The position numbers were made by a program, and so were the translations under genes. Positions 21,545-54,711 of a stretch of DNA of 64,000 nt are shown one piece after another. Under the pieces are notes generated by a model. The model ran no database searches, was not told the DNA's origin, and saw only the letters and a list, made by a program, of their open reading frames with translations. Source of the DNA: Desmodus rotundus (Eukaryota > Chordata > Mammalia > Chiroptera > Phyllostomidae); contig NC_071389.1 of the NCBI RefSeq assembly GCF_022682495.2, forward strand, positions 6,687,199-6,751,198. Direction: 5' to 3'. Each line of letters starts with the position of its first letter. Position 1 is the first letter of the stretch.

Positions 21545-22231
21545 AAGGGGCTGGTGCCAGTGGCATTAATTGATGGGTGTAAAGGAGCAGGGGGTGGAGG
21601 GCCAGCTGCCAGCCTGTCTGGCAGCACACAGTGTGGCTGTCCACTGAGGCCATAGCTCTTCCTTAGGCCAAGAGAGGACATGGATCAAAGAGAATGAACG
21701 TGTGAAAAGATCCCATGGCACCGGACAGCCGCCCTCCAGGCCAGCAATCCTTTCTGTACTTTCCCGGGAAAGCAGGGGCCTGCGCCTTTAACTGTGTACA
21801 ACATGTGCTGCACGTACCAGGAGTAACATCTGGGCAGCAGCCACCCCTGGTTAAAGAGACAGCCGGTCTTTTTGGATGAAGCTTGGGCTGGGTTCAGGTT
21901 CCAGCAATTTGATGAAGGGAATGAGAAACAGATACCGAAGGTGTGGGGGGCAGACTTCCCCAGGGCGAACCCTTTCTCCAGTGGAGGCCAGCAGCCTTCC
22001 ACATTGGTCCCCCCTCCTGATTTGCAAGGACTCTGGGGACTTGGGTCATGGGAATTCCACTGCCCAAGGACTTTTTTCGGTCCACAGACACCACCATTGA
22101 GGTTCTCCTTGGGCCCCAGAAAACAGGAAGTTGGAGCCCCGTTCCACAGTGGCCTCCCTCCCTGTGGTCCCACATCAGCTGTTCGAGCAGGTTGCTTCAC
22201 TCCCTCCTCTGAGCTGCAGTTTCATGACCGT

Positions 22232-22247
22232 GGGGGGGGGGGGGGGG
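22232..22247. repeat. Poly(G) run of 16
   Basis: Sixteen consecutive G. Length is likely polymorphic and prone to sequencing error. Confidence 0.85.
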
Positions 22248-23454
22248 AGTGGTCGTCCTGTCTCACTCGAAGGTGGCTGTGAACAGGAATGCAACGGAGC
22301 TTTGAAAATTGAGCCCCCTGACGTGTGCACATTCTCCTCCTCTCTGCTCATCCCTCCATTTCCTCCTCACAGGGCTTGGAATTTTAGTGTGTGTCCTCTG
22401 AATTCAAAACATCCGGTGGATTCTGGCACCAAGCCTTGTCCCCAGCTGCAGAAACTCCCCACCCTGGGTCCCAGTTGGGTGGTAGAAGCCCTGGATCGCA
22501 CTCAAGCCTCTTCCCTTTACTTGCCCTGTATCTGGGGCTTGTTGGCTGGGTCCCTCTGGGCCTCGCTTGCACCATCTGTACCAGTAAATCTCTGGACCGT
22601 GACCTGTTTTCTCAGGTTCCCAGAGATTGTACCTATCTTCTAAAAGTAACATGTGTTGGTTTTGTTTGGTTTGGACAAATAGTTTATACTCATTGTAAAA
22701 AAAATCATAAAAACAATGAAAAAAACCCTACCTGGCAATAATTATATACTGTATATATATAGAACCACTGTAAACATTTGGCTGTCATTTAGCATTGTCT
22801 CTATAAAAGTATATTTTTACTGGGGGGTCCAATGTGCACACGGCTTCTCCCATTACACACCATCTCAAGGGTGGGTTTCCCTTACAGGAGCCGTCTTAGG
22901 TACCATTGATTTCTCTAATCCCAGCACCTACCCCTGGCCTGCTTTATGTTGCTATTGACAACCATGACATTCCTCCTCCCTCCACCCTCTGTTCCCCCAA
23001 AGGGGTGCCCTGCCCACCATGGCTGCACCCACCACCCATGCCTCTGGAGGCTAATCTGTTGCAAAGAGGCCGCTGGATCTCTGTCTGAGCAGCTCTTCCC
23101 AGAGATGGACGCTCCCGGCAGACGTCTGCTCCAGAAGTCCTTGTTCTGGAGCCCCCAAGAGGTTTGTTGGGCTTTGAGAAGACCCCGTCTGTGAAGAGGG
23201 CCTGAACAACTCCCTCCTCCCCCCCTCCCTTCCTATCTTCCTTCCATCCGTTCATTCATCAGAGTTGCCTCCCAGGGACAAAAAGGCAAATTGAGTGATT
23301 CCTTTTTTGCGGGGTGGTGATAAGCTTTCTCCAGGGTTCCAGCTGCCAGCAGAATCTCTGCAGGCGTCTGGATGCCTCTGAACACACACCCTCCCCCCTC
23401 GCTGCCCCGCCCCCCAACCCGGGGCTCAGACCTTCACGCCCACAGGTTTACCGG

Positions 23455-23665
23455 AGGACTAATGAAATCCTAGGAGCTGAGTCTTACTGATGGCTTATCA
23501 CCAGGCGGTTCTAAGTGCGCTACAGGTAACACTCCTTAACCCGTGCAAGACCCAGTGAGCAGATGCCACTGTAATCCCCACTTTAGGCGACGAAAGTGGG
23601 GCTCCCAGTCATTGATACCATCAAGCCTTGGAGCAGAATCTGGGGTGTAGAAATCGTTGCCTCGC
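23455..23665 (+). repeat. MIR-like SINE
   Basis: Decayed MIR: 'aatcctaggagctgag', 'gtaacactccttaacccgtgcaagacc', 'gtaatccccactttaggcgacgaaagtggggctccc'. It sits just upstream of the PLOD1 CpG island. Confidence 0.5.
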
Positions 23666-23699
23666 CCCGCTCTCCCCTCCTTTTCCAGGTCGTGTGAAG

Positions 23700-23971
23700 C
23701 CCCCAGGGAAGGGAGCGAGGAGGTCCGACCGGCGGCAGGACCCGGGAGCAGCGGGGACACGGCAGAGGAACTGCTCCAACTAAGAGGCCTCTGTTCTGGC
23801 CTGTCTGCAGGAAAACCCTTCCCCCGGGGGAGGGCGGCCGGGAGGGTGCGGGGCGGTGCGACACCGCCCCCGGGGCGGGTCCAGTGCGTGGCAGCGAGAC
23901 CGCGGGCCTCGTCGCGAAGTTTCCATCCTGCTAGTACCGCGGGGCCGGCCGGACGTCCCCGGACCCTGGCC
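23700..23971 (+). promoter_or_regulatory. PLOD1: PLOD1 CpG-island promoter and 5' UTR
   Basis: GC- and CpG-dense sequence continuing into exon 1, with GC-box-like runs (gggcggccgggagg, tgcggggcggtgcg, ccggggcggg) near 23,830-23,880. No TATA box. The transcript start is not fixed by sequence. Confidence 0.65.
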
Positions 23972-47140
<23,169 letters not shown>

Positions 47141-47830
47141 TTGGCCAGGACCAGCCACCTCGGGCCTTTTCCTCTCTGCCAACAACTACTGCCCAGCAGC
47201 CTCTGGGGCCTTGGGGTCCCAGGGAAGCCGGTCCAGCCTCCAGGTTCTTGACCTCCCATTGCTCTTGGAGCCATCGTCGGAGAGACCAGGCTGAAGGCCA
47301 GGGGCGAGGACACCTTGGCTGGGGCTTGCCTGGTGCTCTGGACCCAGCCCCGGGAGAGGCCGTGGTTCACTTTCTCAGCATTGCACCAGCTCACTTGTCT
47401 TCCTGAAATACCCGGTGCCCCTGCCTCTGGTTCTTCCATCCACGACACTTGAGCAGAACGGGCTTCCCCAGCTGCCCAGAGAGACTCTAGGGGCACGGAG
47501 CCACACCCCAGAGCTTCTCCCAGACTTCGGGATACATTCAGAGACCGGGATCAGATTCAAGTCCTACCCTCACCCCGGGACGCCTGAAGCCCCTTCTTTC
47601 CCAGCTCTTGTCATCGAGCAAAACGTTGTCCCCTGGAGACAGTGACTCAGCAAGCCTCAGGAAGACTGGAGAGGCATGGATGTCACAGCCCCCTCCCTTA
47701 CTTGATCCTTGCTGGGGGGAGGGGGGTGATATGTCCACACACTGTACTGCGTCACCCCGTCCCGGGTGTCTCTGGAGAGCGGGACAGACGGAAACAGGAG
47801 AGTTTCTATTAAAAGTTATTCAAACCATGG
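47141..47830 (+). other. PLOD1: PLOD1 3' untranslated region
   Basis: About 690 bases to just after the poly(A) signal at 47,808. GC-rich, without interspersed repeats that I recognise. Confidence 0.8.
47808..47813 (+). terminator. PLOD1: PLOD1 poly(A) signal (ATTAAA)
   Basis: ATTAAA in 'gtttctattaaaagttatt', with a GT-rich stretch ('gggtgggtgagtgtgcgc') about 35 bases downstream, the usual arrangement of hexamer and downstream element. Confidence 0.8.
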
Positions 47831-48214
47831 AGTGGGAGATGCTTGGGTGGGTGAGTGTGCGCATGTCAGGGTTAGTGTCTGCAGGGAGAGGTCTCAAGAG
47901 CCCGAGGTTGGCAAGAAAGGCAGTTAGGAGGCTTGGGGTCTGTGTTTTGCAAACAAGGCACGTGATCTTGGTGTCATTTGTATATTCCGTAAACCCTGAT
48001 GTGTGAGCCGGGCACCGGCTGCCTCGGGCACGCTTCTTCATCTGTCAGCCTCTGCAGCAGGGGTCACCTCCTCCCTGAAGCCTTCGCTGATTACCCTTCC
48101 TGCAAACATGGACATCGGAGAACAGAGAATTTCCAAACTTCTGGTGGCCCCTCCATACCCTGGACAGACTTCTTGTTGCATTAACCGACTCAGGGCACTT
48201 ATTATAACAAAAGC

Positions 48215-48385
48215 TAGCCTCGATCCACCCCTTGCTGTGGGCTGGCCATTGTGTCTGCCAGGCACTCAGCACACAGTGCTCTGGGGTAGAGATGTTACTT
48301 CCTTTTTATGGACGAGGAAATGTAGACTCAGAGAGGTCACGAAATTGGCCTGAGGTCAGATAGGTGAGTGGTAGGGACAGAGATT
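48215..48385 (+). repeat. MIR-like SINE between PLOD1 and MFN2
   Basis: 'tgccaggcactcagcacacagtg', 'gacgaggaaatgtagactcagagaggtcacg', 'gtggtagggacagagatttgaat'. Confidence 0.7.
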
Positions 48386-48548
48386 TGAATATGATTTCAG
48401 CAGCAACCTGGTCCCTGTCCCCAGGTGCCCTGTAATTGGCAGTGGCAGAAAGAACCAAATGCAGTCCACCTTGGACCCGTGTGCCACGGTGCTGTCAGAA
48501 CCACTGTGGGGAACAGGGTAGACTGACTAGTGGCTTGTGTTAACCTAA

Positions 48549-48722
48549 TGCTTCTCAGCGAAGGGGGATTCTGCCTCCCCAAGGGGCATTGGGCAATGTC
48601 TGGAGGCATCTTTGGCTGTCACAACCGGTCACTAGTGAGTAGAGGCTCCGGATGCTTCTAAACATCCTATAATGCACAGGACAGCTCCTCTCTCCAATAA
48701 GGGATTGCCTGGGCTGAAATCT
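48549..48722 (+). repeat. MER20-like hAT element
   Basis: 'gcttctcagcgaagggggattctgcctccccaaggggcattgggcaatgtctggagg' (48,550-48,606), 'gctgtcacaaccgg', 'agtgagtagaggctccggatgcttctaaacatcctataatgcacaggacag' (48,632-48,682). This is MER20 with its characteristic order. Confidence 0.75.
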
Positions 48723-49184
48723 GAGTAGACAGAAGCCTGAGAGCAGGTGCTGTTGAAGCAGGCATTGGTCGGGGAGGAGGTTTCCATTAGGCAGACAGAG
48801 ACTCTTCAGGTCAGGCGGCTGGAGCCAGCCAGGCCCCCATGGGTGAGGTCAGAGAATGCAGGCTGGCTGATGTGGGTGGGGAGGGAGGGGTCAGATTGTC
48901 AAAGCCCATGTTCTCAGGCTAAGGGGACTTGGAGTTTACCTAGGAGGGTTGGACTTCACTATTTAGTTGGAGTCCTTTGGGGGTTTTGCATATGTCTGCT
49001 AAAGTTAAGGTTTTGTTTTTTAAGTGGGCCCGTGGTAAATTCAAATGGCACAAATCTGGATCTTTTTCTCATCTGTCACCAGCCTGCCCAGTTCTCCCCA
49101 GAAGCAACTGTTCCTAATCTGTAATCTTGGGTGCCCCTTCTGAGCTGATCCGTGTGTGTGTGTAGACAGATAGATAAATATTAC

Positions 49185-49206
49185 ATATATATATATATAT
49201 ATATAT
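49185..49206. repeat. (AT)n microsatellite
   Basis: Eleven AT units directly beside the left end of the mariner-like element; a (GT)6 lies at 49,152-49,163. The TA-rich tract merges with the TA target of the transposon. Confidence 0.9.
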
Positions 49207-49207
49207 A

Positions 49208-49759
49208 GTTGGCCAAAAAGTCTGTTTAGCTTTTTCTGTAAAATAAAACACATTTTTCATTTTCATTAATAACTGTAATGATTTGGATATTTTGAGTATA
49301 TCAGCTATTTCTCGCTATTGGCTTCTAGTGGGTACAGGCCAGGGGTGCTGGTAAACATCTTCCAATGTGTCAGACAGCCCCACAGCAAAGAATTATTAGG
49401 CCATTATTTGGCCAAAATGTCAATAGCACCAAGAAACTTCACAGACCACTTTTGACACATTGGATCAGCCACAGCTCCTTCTCCACACACGGCACAACTC
49501 TTTTTCTTGTGTTTCAGTTGTGTTTTTACCTTTCTTGAAATAATAAAGCATAATGTGCCAAAAATGTTGCGTGTTTTCTCCCATCTTCAATATTAAAATG
49601 GCTACACAAAAATTCACCAATTTTGAAAAGTCTTTAAGGCACGCTGATATGACAGCTGTCACAATACAATCTAACAGAATTGTCTCAAGTGACGTTAAAG
49701 ACAACTAAGCACCACTAGAGCCATTGTACAGAAAAAACTAAACTTTTTGGCCAACCCAA
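49208..49759 (-). mobile_element. Mariner-type DNA transposon, internally rearranged
   Basis: A 550-base element bounded by mariner inverted repeats: left 'gttggccaaaaagtctgtttagctttttctgta', right (reverse complement) 'gggttggccaaaaagtttagttttttctgta'; the left copy has about five extra bases and its outermost bases have merged into the (AT)n tract. The right end is bounded by TA. On the minus strand, 49,437-49,610 encodes a recognisable but frameshifted N-terminal helix-turn-helix part of a mariner transposase (pattern FKKGKN.TETQ, then C-A-V-x-G-E-G-A-V and C-Q-K-W..KF). At KF the similarity stops and a MER20-like sequence follows. A full-length mariner is about 1.3 kb, so most of the transposase, including the catalytic part, is absent. 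It is a dead, non-autonomous element. Confidence 0.85.
49318..49436 (+). repeat. MER20-like fragment inside the mariner element
   Basis: Plus strand: 'tggcttctagtgggtacaggccaggggtgctggtaaacatcttccaatgtg' (49,319-49,369), 'cagacagccccacagcaaagaattattaggcc' and 'aaaatgtcaatagcaccaagaaact' match MER20 in order. Compare 48,632-48,682 in this window. Confidence 0.7.
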
Positions 49760-50984
49760 TATATAGGAGGGGTGTGTGGGGGGGCGGTGTTCTGTTGTCT
49801 TTTTCTGATTACAAATGTAACACCAGCCCACTATCAAAATGGAAATAGGTAACGTCGAAGAGAAAAGTCTGCAAATGCACCACCCCCTGCCCTGCACCCC
49901 TCCCCCAATAGCACCATTAGCCAGACTGGGACAATCCTGTCCTGGGGGGCCTCACAGCTTGAAGAGGAGAGGAGCCCAGGAGTGCAGGGTGGAGGGCCAG
50001 ACTAGAAGGCTGGGAGCCGATTCCGAGGCTCCTGCAGCCATCCAGGCAGGTGACAGAGCTGGCAGGAGAGAATGGACAGGACAAATGTTTAGGAAGGAGG
50101 ACCTCCAGGCCTCCACCTGGCTTGGGCAAGATTGCCAAAGAAGGGAAAGGAAGTGGAATTCAGTGCCTGCCCTCGTGGAACTGGCCATGTCCTTAGGGAG
50201 GCATACAAGGCAGCGTGTGACATGAACCAAGTCCCAGAGGCCTGGCCACACCCCAAAGCAGTGCCTCATGGTCCAGAGTCTGGCTCTGAGGACACGAGGC
50301 TACTGGCTTATGCAGGGCTGTGTGGCAGGGCAGCGTTCCTCTGACTGGCCTCACTGGGAACTGATAAGCTGGTAGATCCAGTGGGGACCAGTTTGCTTCC
50401 TGAGGTATTTGTGGCACGATTGTCCCACGGTTACAGACCAGCGCTGTCCAGGAGAAATGAAACTCCATTGTTTCCCTTTACACTTCACGCAATACTCCAC
50501 TTCTGAAACTTGTGATTGCCAGATGTGTGGGATTTTCCCCACACCAAACAATTCTCCAGTTCTCAGCAGACACCAAAAAGGTGTCCTACAAATTTAATTC
50601 AATTTGGACACCATCTACCTGGAGATGGCAGGAGATCCAACGGGTTAGGGGTTCAGTCCCACAAGATTGCCCTTCCCCCTTCAAACACTCATCACAAATG
50701 CAGGCTGCTGGCCCGTGAGGGGAAGCAGAGTTTGCCACCGAAAATATTCCTTTTGGGATACTGATTAAGCTCTTTTTTTGGGAGGAGGGGGGGTTACTAT
50801 TTGCATAGAGTAGGGAAGGAGGCAGGTCTATCTCTCAGGTTATATGCTAAGAGATAAAGGACATAACTGTATTGACAATCCCTTGTGGGATATAAAAAGA
50901 CTTCTGTGACTGAGGCAGGTGTAAGTTTATGGAGAACAGTTTTAAAATGAGAAGTAGGGAAGACCCCAATGAGGAAGTGACATT

Positions 50985-51287
50985 TAAATTTGAGATTTAA
51001 GCTGGTTATTTTTAAGACACAAAGGCTCAGAACGAACCTTGGACCTTCCCCCCAAAACTCCTAAACATTTACTTTCTATTTCCACATGAATTCCTGCACA
51101 TTGAAGTCCCAGATCACAACTCCCACCCTTCTGCTCAGCTCATATAAGCCTTACCTGTCCCATCTGTCCATAAGTAATAAATGTGGTCATTTTCTCCTGT
51201 AAATCTGTTTCATGCTAATATGATTATTAGTCCACCCAGAAGAACTTAAAAGGGTACGAGGAAAAATTATATTTCCTCTCCCACACT
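50985..51287 (+). mobile_element. Endogenous retrovirus LTR-like sequence
   Basis: Gammaretrovirus-like (ERV1) solo LTR by plan: 'catataagcc' TATA-like box near 51,140, 'taataaatg' poly(A) signal near 51,175, then 'tctcctgtaaatctgtttcatgc', 'ccagaagaacttaaaagggtacgagg' and a terminal '...cctctcccaca'. No coding retroviral sequence is beside it. The left border is not certain. It is an old relic. Confidence 0.5.
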
Positions 51288-52850
51288 AATCAGTTATAAA
51301 CCAGATTCCCGCAACCCCCTTCTCGGGTTCTTAGGAATGACCAAATGGAAGAGATGCATAGGGTTAGCTACGTGGGAAGGGGCGAGGAGTTTCCTGCTAG
51401 CTCCAGGTGCACCACCCTCCCAGCCCTTCCAAGTGTTCACCAACCCAGAAGCTCTCTGAACCCCACAATTCAAGGATTTTTATGGTGGCTTCATTTCTGA
51501 GTCATGACTGATTAAATTATTTATTGGCCATTAGTGACCAAGTCAAGTCCAGCTCCTCTCTGCTCCCAGGAGGTTGAGAGAGTGGTGAGGCTGAAAGTTC
51601 CAACCCTCTAATCATATCATTGGTTCCCATGGTAACCAGCTCCTATCCTTACAGGCTTTCCGAAAGTTACTCATTAACATCATCTCAGATGTGGTTGAAA
51701 GGGGCTTGTTACATCAGTACCAAAAAAATGTGTATATAAATAAACCTATTAGAATTGGCATATGTATATTAATAAAAAATAAATAATATTTTAAAAAAGA
51801 AAGGGGCTTGTTACAAATAACAAAAGACACAATTTTCTTGTTTTTATCTGCATAGCTTCAGAGCTTTTCCAGGAACTGAGGACAAAAGTAAACATTGTAA
51901 CAAAAGATGCTCCTATGGTTTTTAAACAGCAAATTATAAGGATTTCAGGAGTTATGTGCCAGGAACAGTAGACGAAGACCAAATATATATATTTCTTACT
52001 ATAAACCACAATATCACAGCAAGCCATTTATGTAATTTTAGATTTTTTTAGGAGCCACATTTTAAACAGTAAAAAGAAACAGGTGAACTTAATTTTAGTT
52101 ATATATTTTATTTAACTCAATTTATCCAAAATATTATCACTTTGTCTACGTGAGAAGCATTCACACTTGTAGAGACATTTTTTTGTATGTGAGCCAGAGA
52201 GGAAGACCTCAAACTGTGCCAGAGAGGAAGACCTCAAATGACCTGGAGACTAACAGTTTGGCGTCTTTTAGGCATTTGAAAGTAAGGCAGGAATATGAGG
52301 AAGATTACGTGAAGGTGGGAGGAAGCAATTTGGGAACGGGATCACAGAATAGTTGAGATTATGTGCTTTCTTGAGGGGTCAGAAAGGGGGCATTTCAAAG
52401 GTGTGTTAACAAGGGACACAGCTTGCTTAAGGCAAAGATAAGCCTCTCAGTAAAGTAGCTGTAGGCCTGGGGTGTGACTACCCACCAGGACCGGCACAGT
52501 TAGGAATTTATGCTCAGATCACCTGGTGAGGTTACTTTCCATAGAACCCCCTTTTTTGGTTTACAACTTTCACACACAATCAATACAAAAAAAGAATGAG
52601 ATCACTTACACTTTTTGGGTACTAAGTCTTACAGCACATCTCAGTTCACACTAGGGGCTCCGGGGCCACACGTGGTTAGTGGCTGCCATACCAGGGAACC
52701 TGCTGTGACTGAGGCCATCAGGAGACCTGTTTATTGCTGAGTCCTCCTGCCTGGCACACAATGAGGCTCCAGTGATCTGCCGTATGTGAGCTGGGGTGAT
52801 CTCTCTGAGCCTCCTAGACCTGTTGGGAAGGTTAAATAAAATGAGGTATG
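51288..52850. other. AT-rich spacer before MFN2
   Basis: AT-rich, repeat-like and decayed; no gene recognised. It contains a 21-base direct repeat pair at 52,193-52,238 (separate entry) and an A/T tract near 51,730-51,810. Confidence 0.4.
52193..52238. repeat. Short tandem duplication, 25-base period
   Basis: The 21 bases beginning gccagagaggaagacctca at 52,193 recur exactly at 52,218 with a 4-base spacer. Confidence 0.85.
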
Positions 52851-53059
52851 TTAAGTACCAGCTCAGTGACTATTACTGCTCTTCTCAAAGTCAATTCAAG
52901 GGCAGCAGGCCCCAACGTGCTTCCTGCCGTCCTCTTGCGTGCGCTTCTCTAAAATCACAAAACGAAAGCTTAAACCCCAGACCTAGCAGAGGCCTTGGGA
53001 TCACGTTCTGCGCCACCAAGGAAATAGCGGGAACCTCTAATCCACACCCTTGTTTTCGT

Positions 53060-53414
53060 TGTCCTTTTGACAGTTGGAGGCCCCGCCCACCCCAGCCCAG
53101 CCCGGCTCCCGGCGGAACTACAGCCCCCACGAGGCCCCAGGAGTCCAGAGCTTACGTAATCGGCTTGGGACGCGGGGCCGACGAAGGAGCGCGCAGAGAC
53201 GCCTCTCCAGGCGCGAGCGAGCGGACCTCATTCCCATGAAAAGCGGTAGGATTCAACCAGCTGGCTCGGAGTCCCACGACTCGCCGAGGGACACAGCAGC
53301 AAACCTGCAGCGGCGGGTGACGCGCGCGTCCTTCCTTCTTCCGCCTCTCCTTCGGCTGGCGCTCGCGGATGACGTTGGTAGCATGATGGCGGCCGCGAGG
53401 CCGGGAAGGTGAAG
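53060..53414 (+). promoter_or_regulatory. MFN2: MFN2 CpG-island promoter and non-coding exon 1
   Basis: CpG-dense sequence from about 53,060 to 53,600. It contains a palindromic TTACGTAA at 53,152-53,159 (bZIP, PAR/NFIL3 type), a TGACGT half-CRE at 53,370-53,375, and a YY1-like ATGGCGGCC at 53,386-53,394. No TATA box. The likely exon 1 donor is AAG|GTGAGA, exon ending at 53,414; GGAAG|GTGAAG six bases earlier is an alternative. The transcription start is not fixed by sequence. Confidence 0.65.
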
Positions 53415-54504
53415 GTGAGAGGGCGAACGCCGGGGTGGTGGGGACGGACCCGGCCCAGCCCGGCGAGTCCTGGGCACCCCGGCCCAAGCCGGTGGGATGC
53501 TGGGGGCCCTGAGGTTACAGATTCAGGCACGGGGGCGGGCATCTCCACGCTCTGGCCTCGCCGTCCGCCCCTCCTGGGCGCTGAGAGGACGGGGCGGGAA
53601 TCAAGGCGGGGTCCCCTGAGGCTCCTCGTGGCCCCCGCCTACTCCGGCTTCACGGCCACCTTTCAACCCCTGCCTTTTTACCTTTTCTTACCCAGTCCCT
53701 TCTGTTAGCCAGCATTTACTCCGCATGGGATGAGTGTCGGCATTCTTCACCGTAGCGCCCTGCGCTGACCTCTCCTACTTTGGGCACTTACTACACTCTC
53801 GTATCGTTTTCTGTGTACTTGTTTGACTTCAAACGAGACGGTAAGCCCCTTGAGGGCATGGCCTGTTTTTTGTTTTTACCTATTCCGAACTGTAGACCTA
53901 GCACTCACAAAGAAGACACACAGAGAATGCCGAATAATTAGCTGTTTGGATGCGTGAAGCCGAAACTGCTCATTCCCCTCTCTTGTCATCTTTCATCGCC
54001 CTATTTCTTTAATTTCTCTTCGCCCTTTCTCTCCTCCCAGAAAGGGCTCGGATTATTGCCCCTCTCACGTGGTTGAAACCAAGTGAGCTTTGGAGTCAAA
54101 GGGAGGTGGTATCTTCATTGAATGCCAAGCTTCTCTTTGCAGCACAGAATTGAGAATTAAGTAAGACATGTTACATCTGGCGCATGTAGATTTCCACTAA
54201 GTTCCACTTCTTTTCCTCATCCCTACCCTTCTCTCTCGAGTCCTCAGTTCCATAGCCCTCAGGCCCAGTCCTTGTGCCAGGCTGTGCTCCCTCCTCTCCT
54301 CCCACCCCTCGTCCAGGGCCCCTGCTTCTGGCCCGCCCTGGCTGAGTATGCGTTTGCGCACACCTGGGATTGGCCGCTGACCTGCCGGTTGGGTTCTTCC
54401 CGTGGGGCACTTCACAGTTCACTCAGTACTGCCTCACTGAGTCAGCTTCCCTCCGGGATGAGTTTGTTTAGCCTTACACCTGATTAGGCGTGTTTTGCAC
54501 ACCT

Positions 54505-54506
54505 GG

Positions 54507-54537
<31 letters not shown>
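54505..54537. repeat. (GTTTT)n repeat
   Basis: Six to seven GTTTT units, 35 bases before the acceptor of the putative MFN2 exon 2; with the CT-rich stretch that follows it lengthens the pyrimidine-rich region. Confidence 0.85.
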
Positions 54538-54572
54538 GCTGTCTGTTGACTTGTCCCCTTTTCTTTCCAAAG

Positions 54573-54711
54573 TTGGAACTGGTGGAGTTAACATAATCAG
54601 TAGCCAGCCTCAACCTGAGACCAGACAGAGGAGAACAGAAATACTTCTCGTCTTTTTGACTCAGCCACGTCCATGATGCCCACCTGGTGAAGGTCTCTCA
54701 CCATCCAAAAA
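54573..54711 (+). other. MFN2: MFN2 probable non-coding exon 2
   Basis: A 139-base candidate exon between a strong acceptor (ccccttttctttccaaAG, AG at 54,571-54,572) and a strong donor (AAAAA|GTAAGT). Human MFN2 has two non-coding exons before the coding ones, and this position fits the second. It has no long open frame but holds one short upstream ORF. Confidence 0.6.
54673..54690 (+). other. MFN2: Upstream ORF in MFN2 5' UTR
   Basis: ATG-ATG-CCC-ACC-TGG-TGA, five codons beginning with two adjacent ATGs, inside the probable exon 2. If the exon is used, the uORF lies upstream of the MFN2 start and could lower its translation; inferred. Confidence 0.45.

Larger units (their letters stand above)
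19981..23699. other. Spacer between KIAA2013 and PLOD1
   Basis: Divergent intergenic region. Apart from the MIR, (ATT)n and poly(G) entries, no gene or RNA is recognised. An AT-rich decayed repeat of uncertain class lies at about 22,640-22,850. Confidence 0.4.

Noticed and set aside
50990..51290. Intact endogenous retrovirus
   Set aside because: Only an LTR-like sequence is present. No gag, pol or env coding sequence flanks it.
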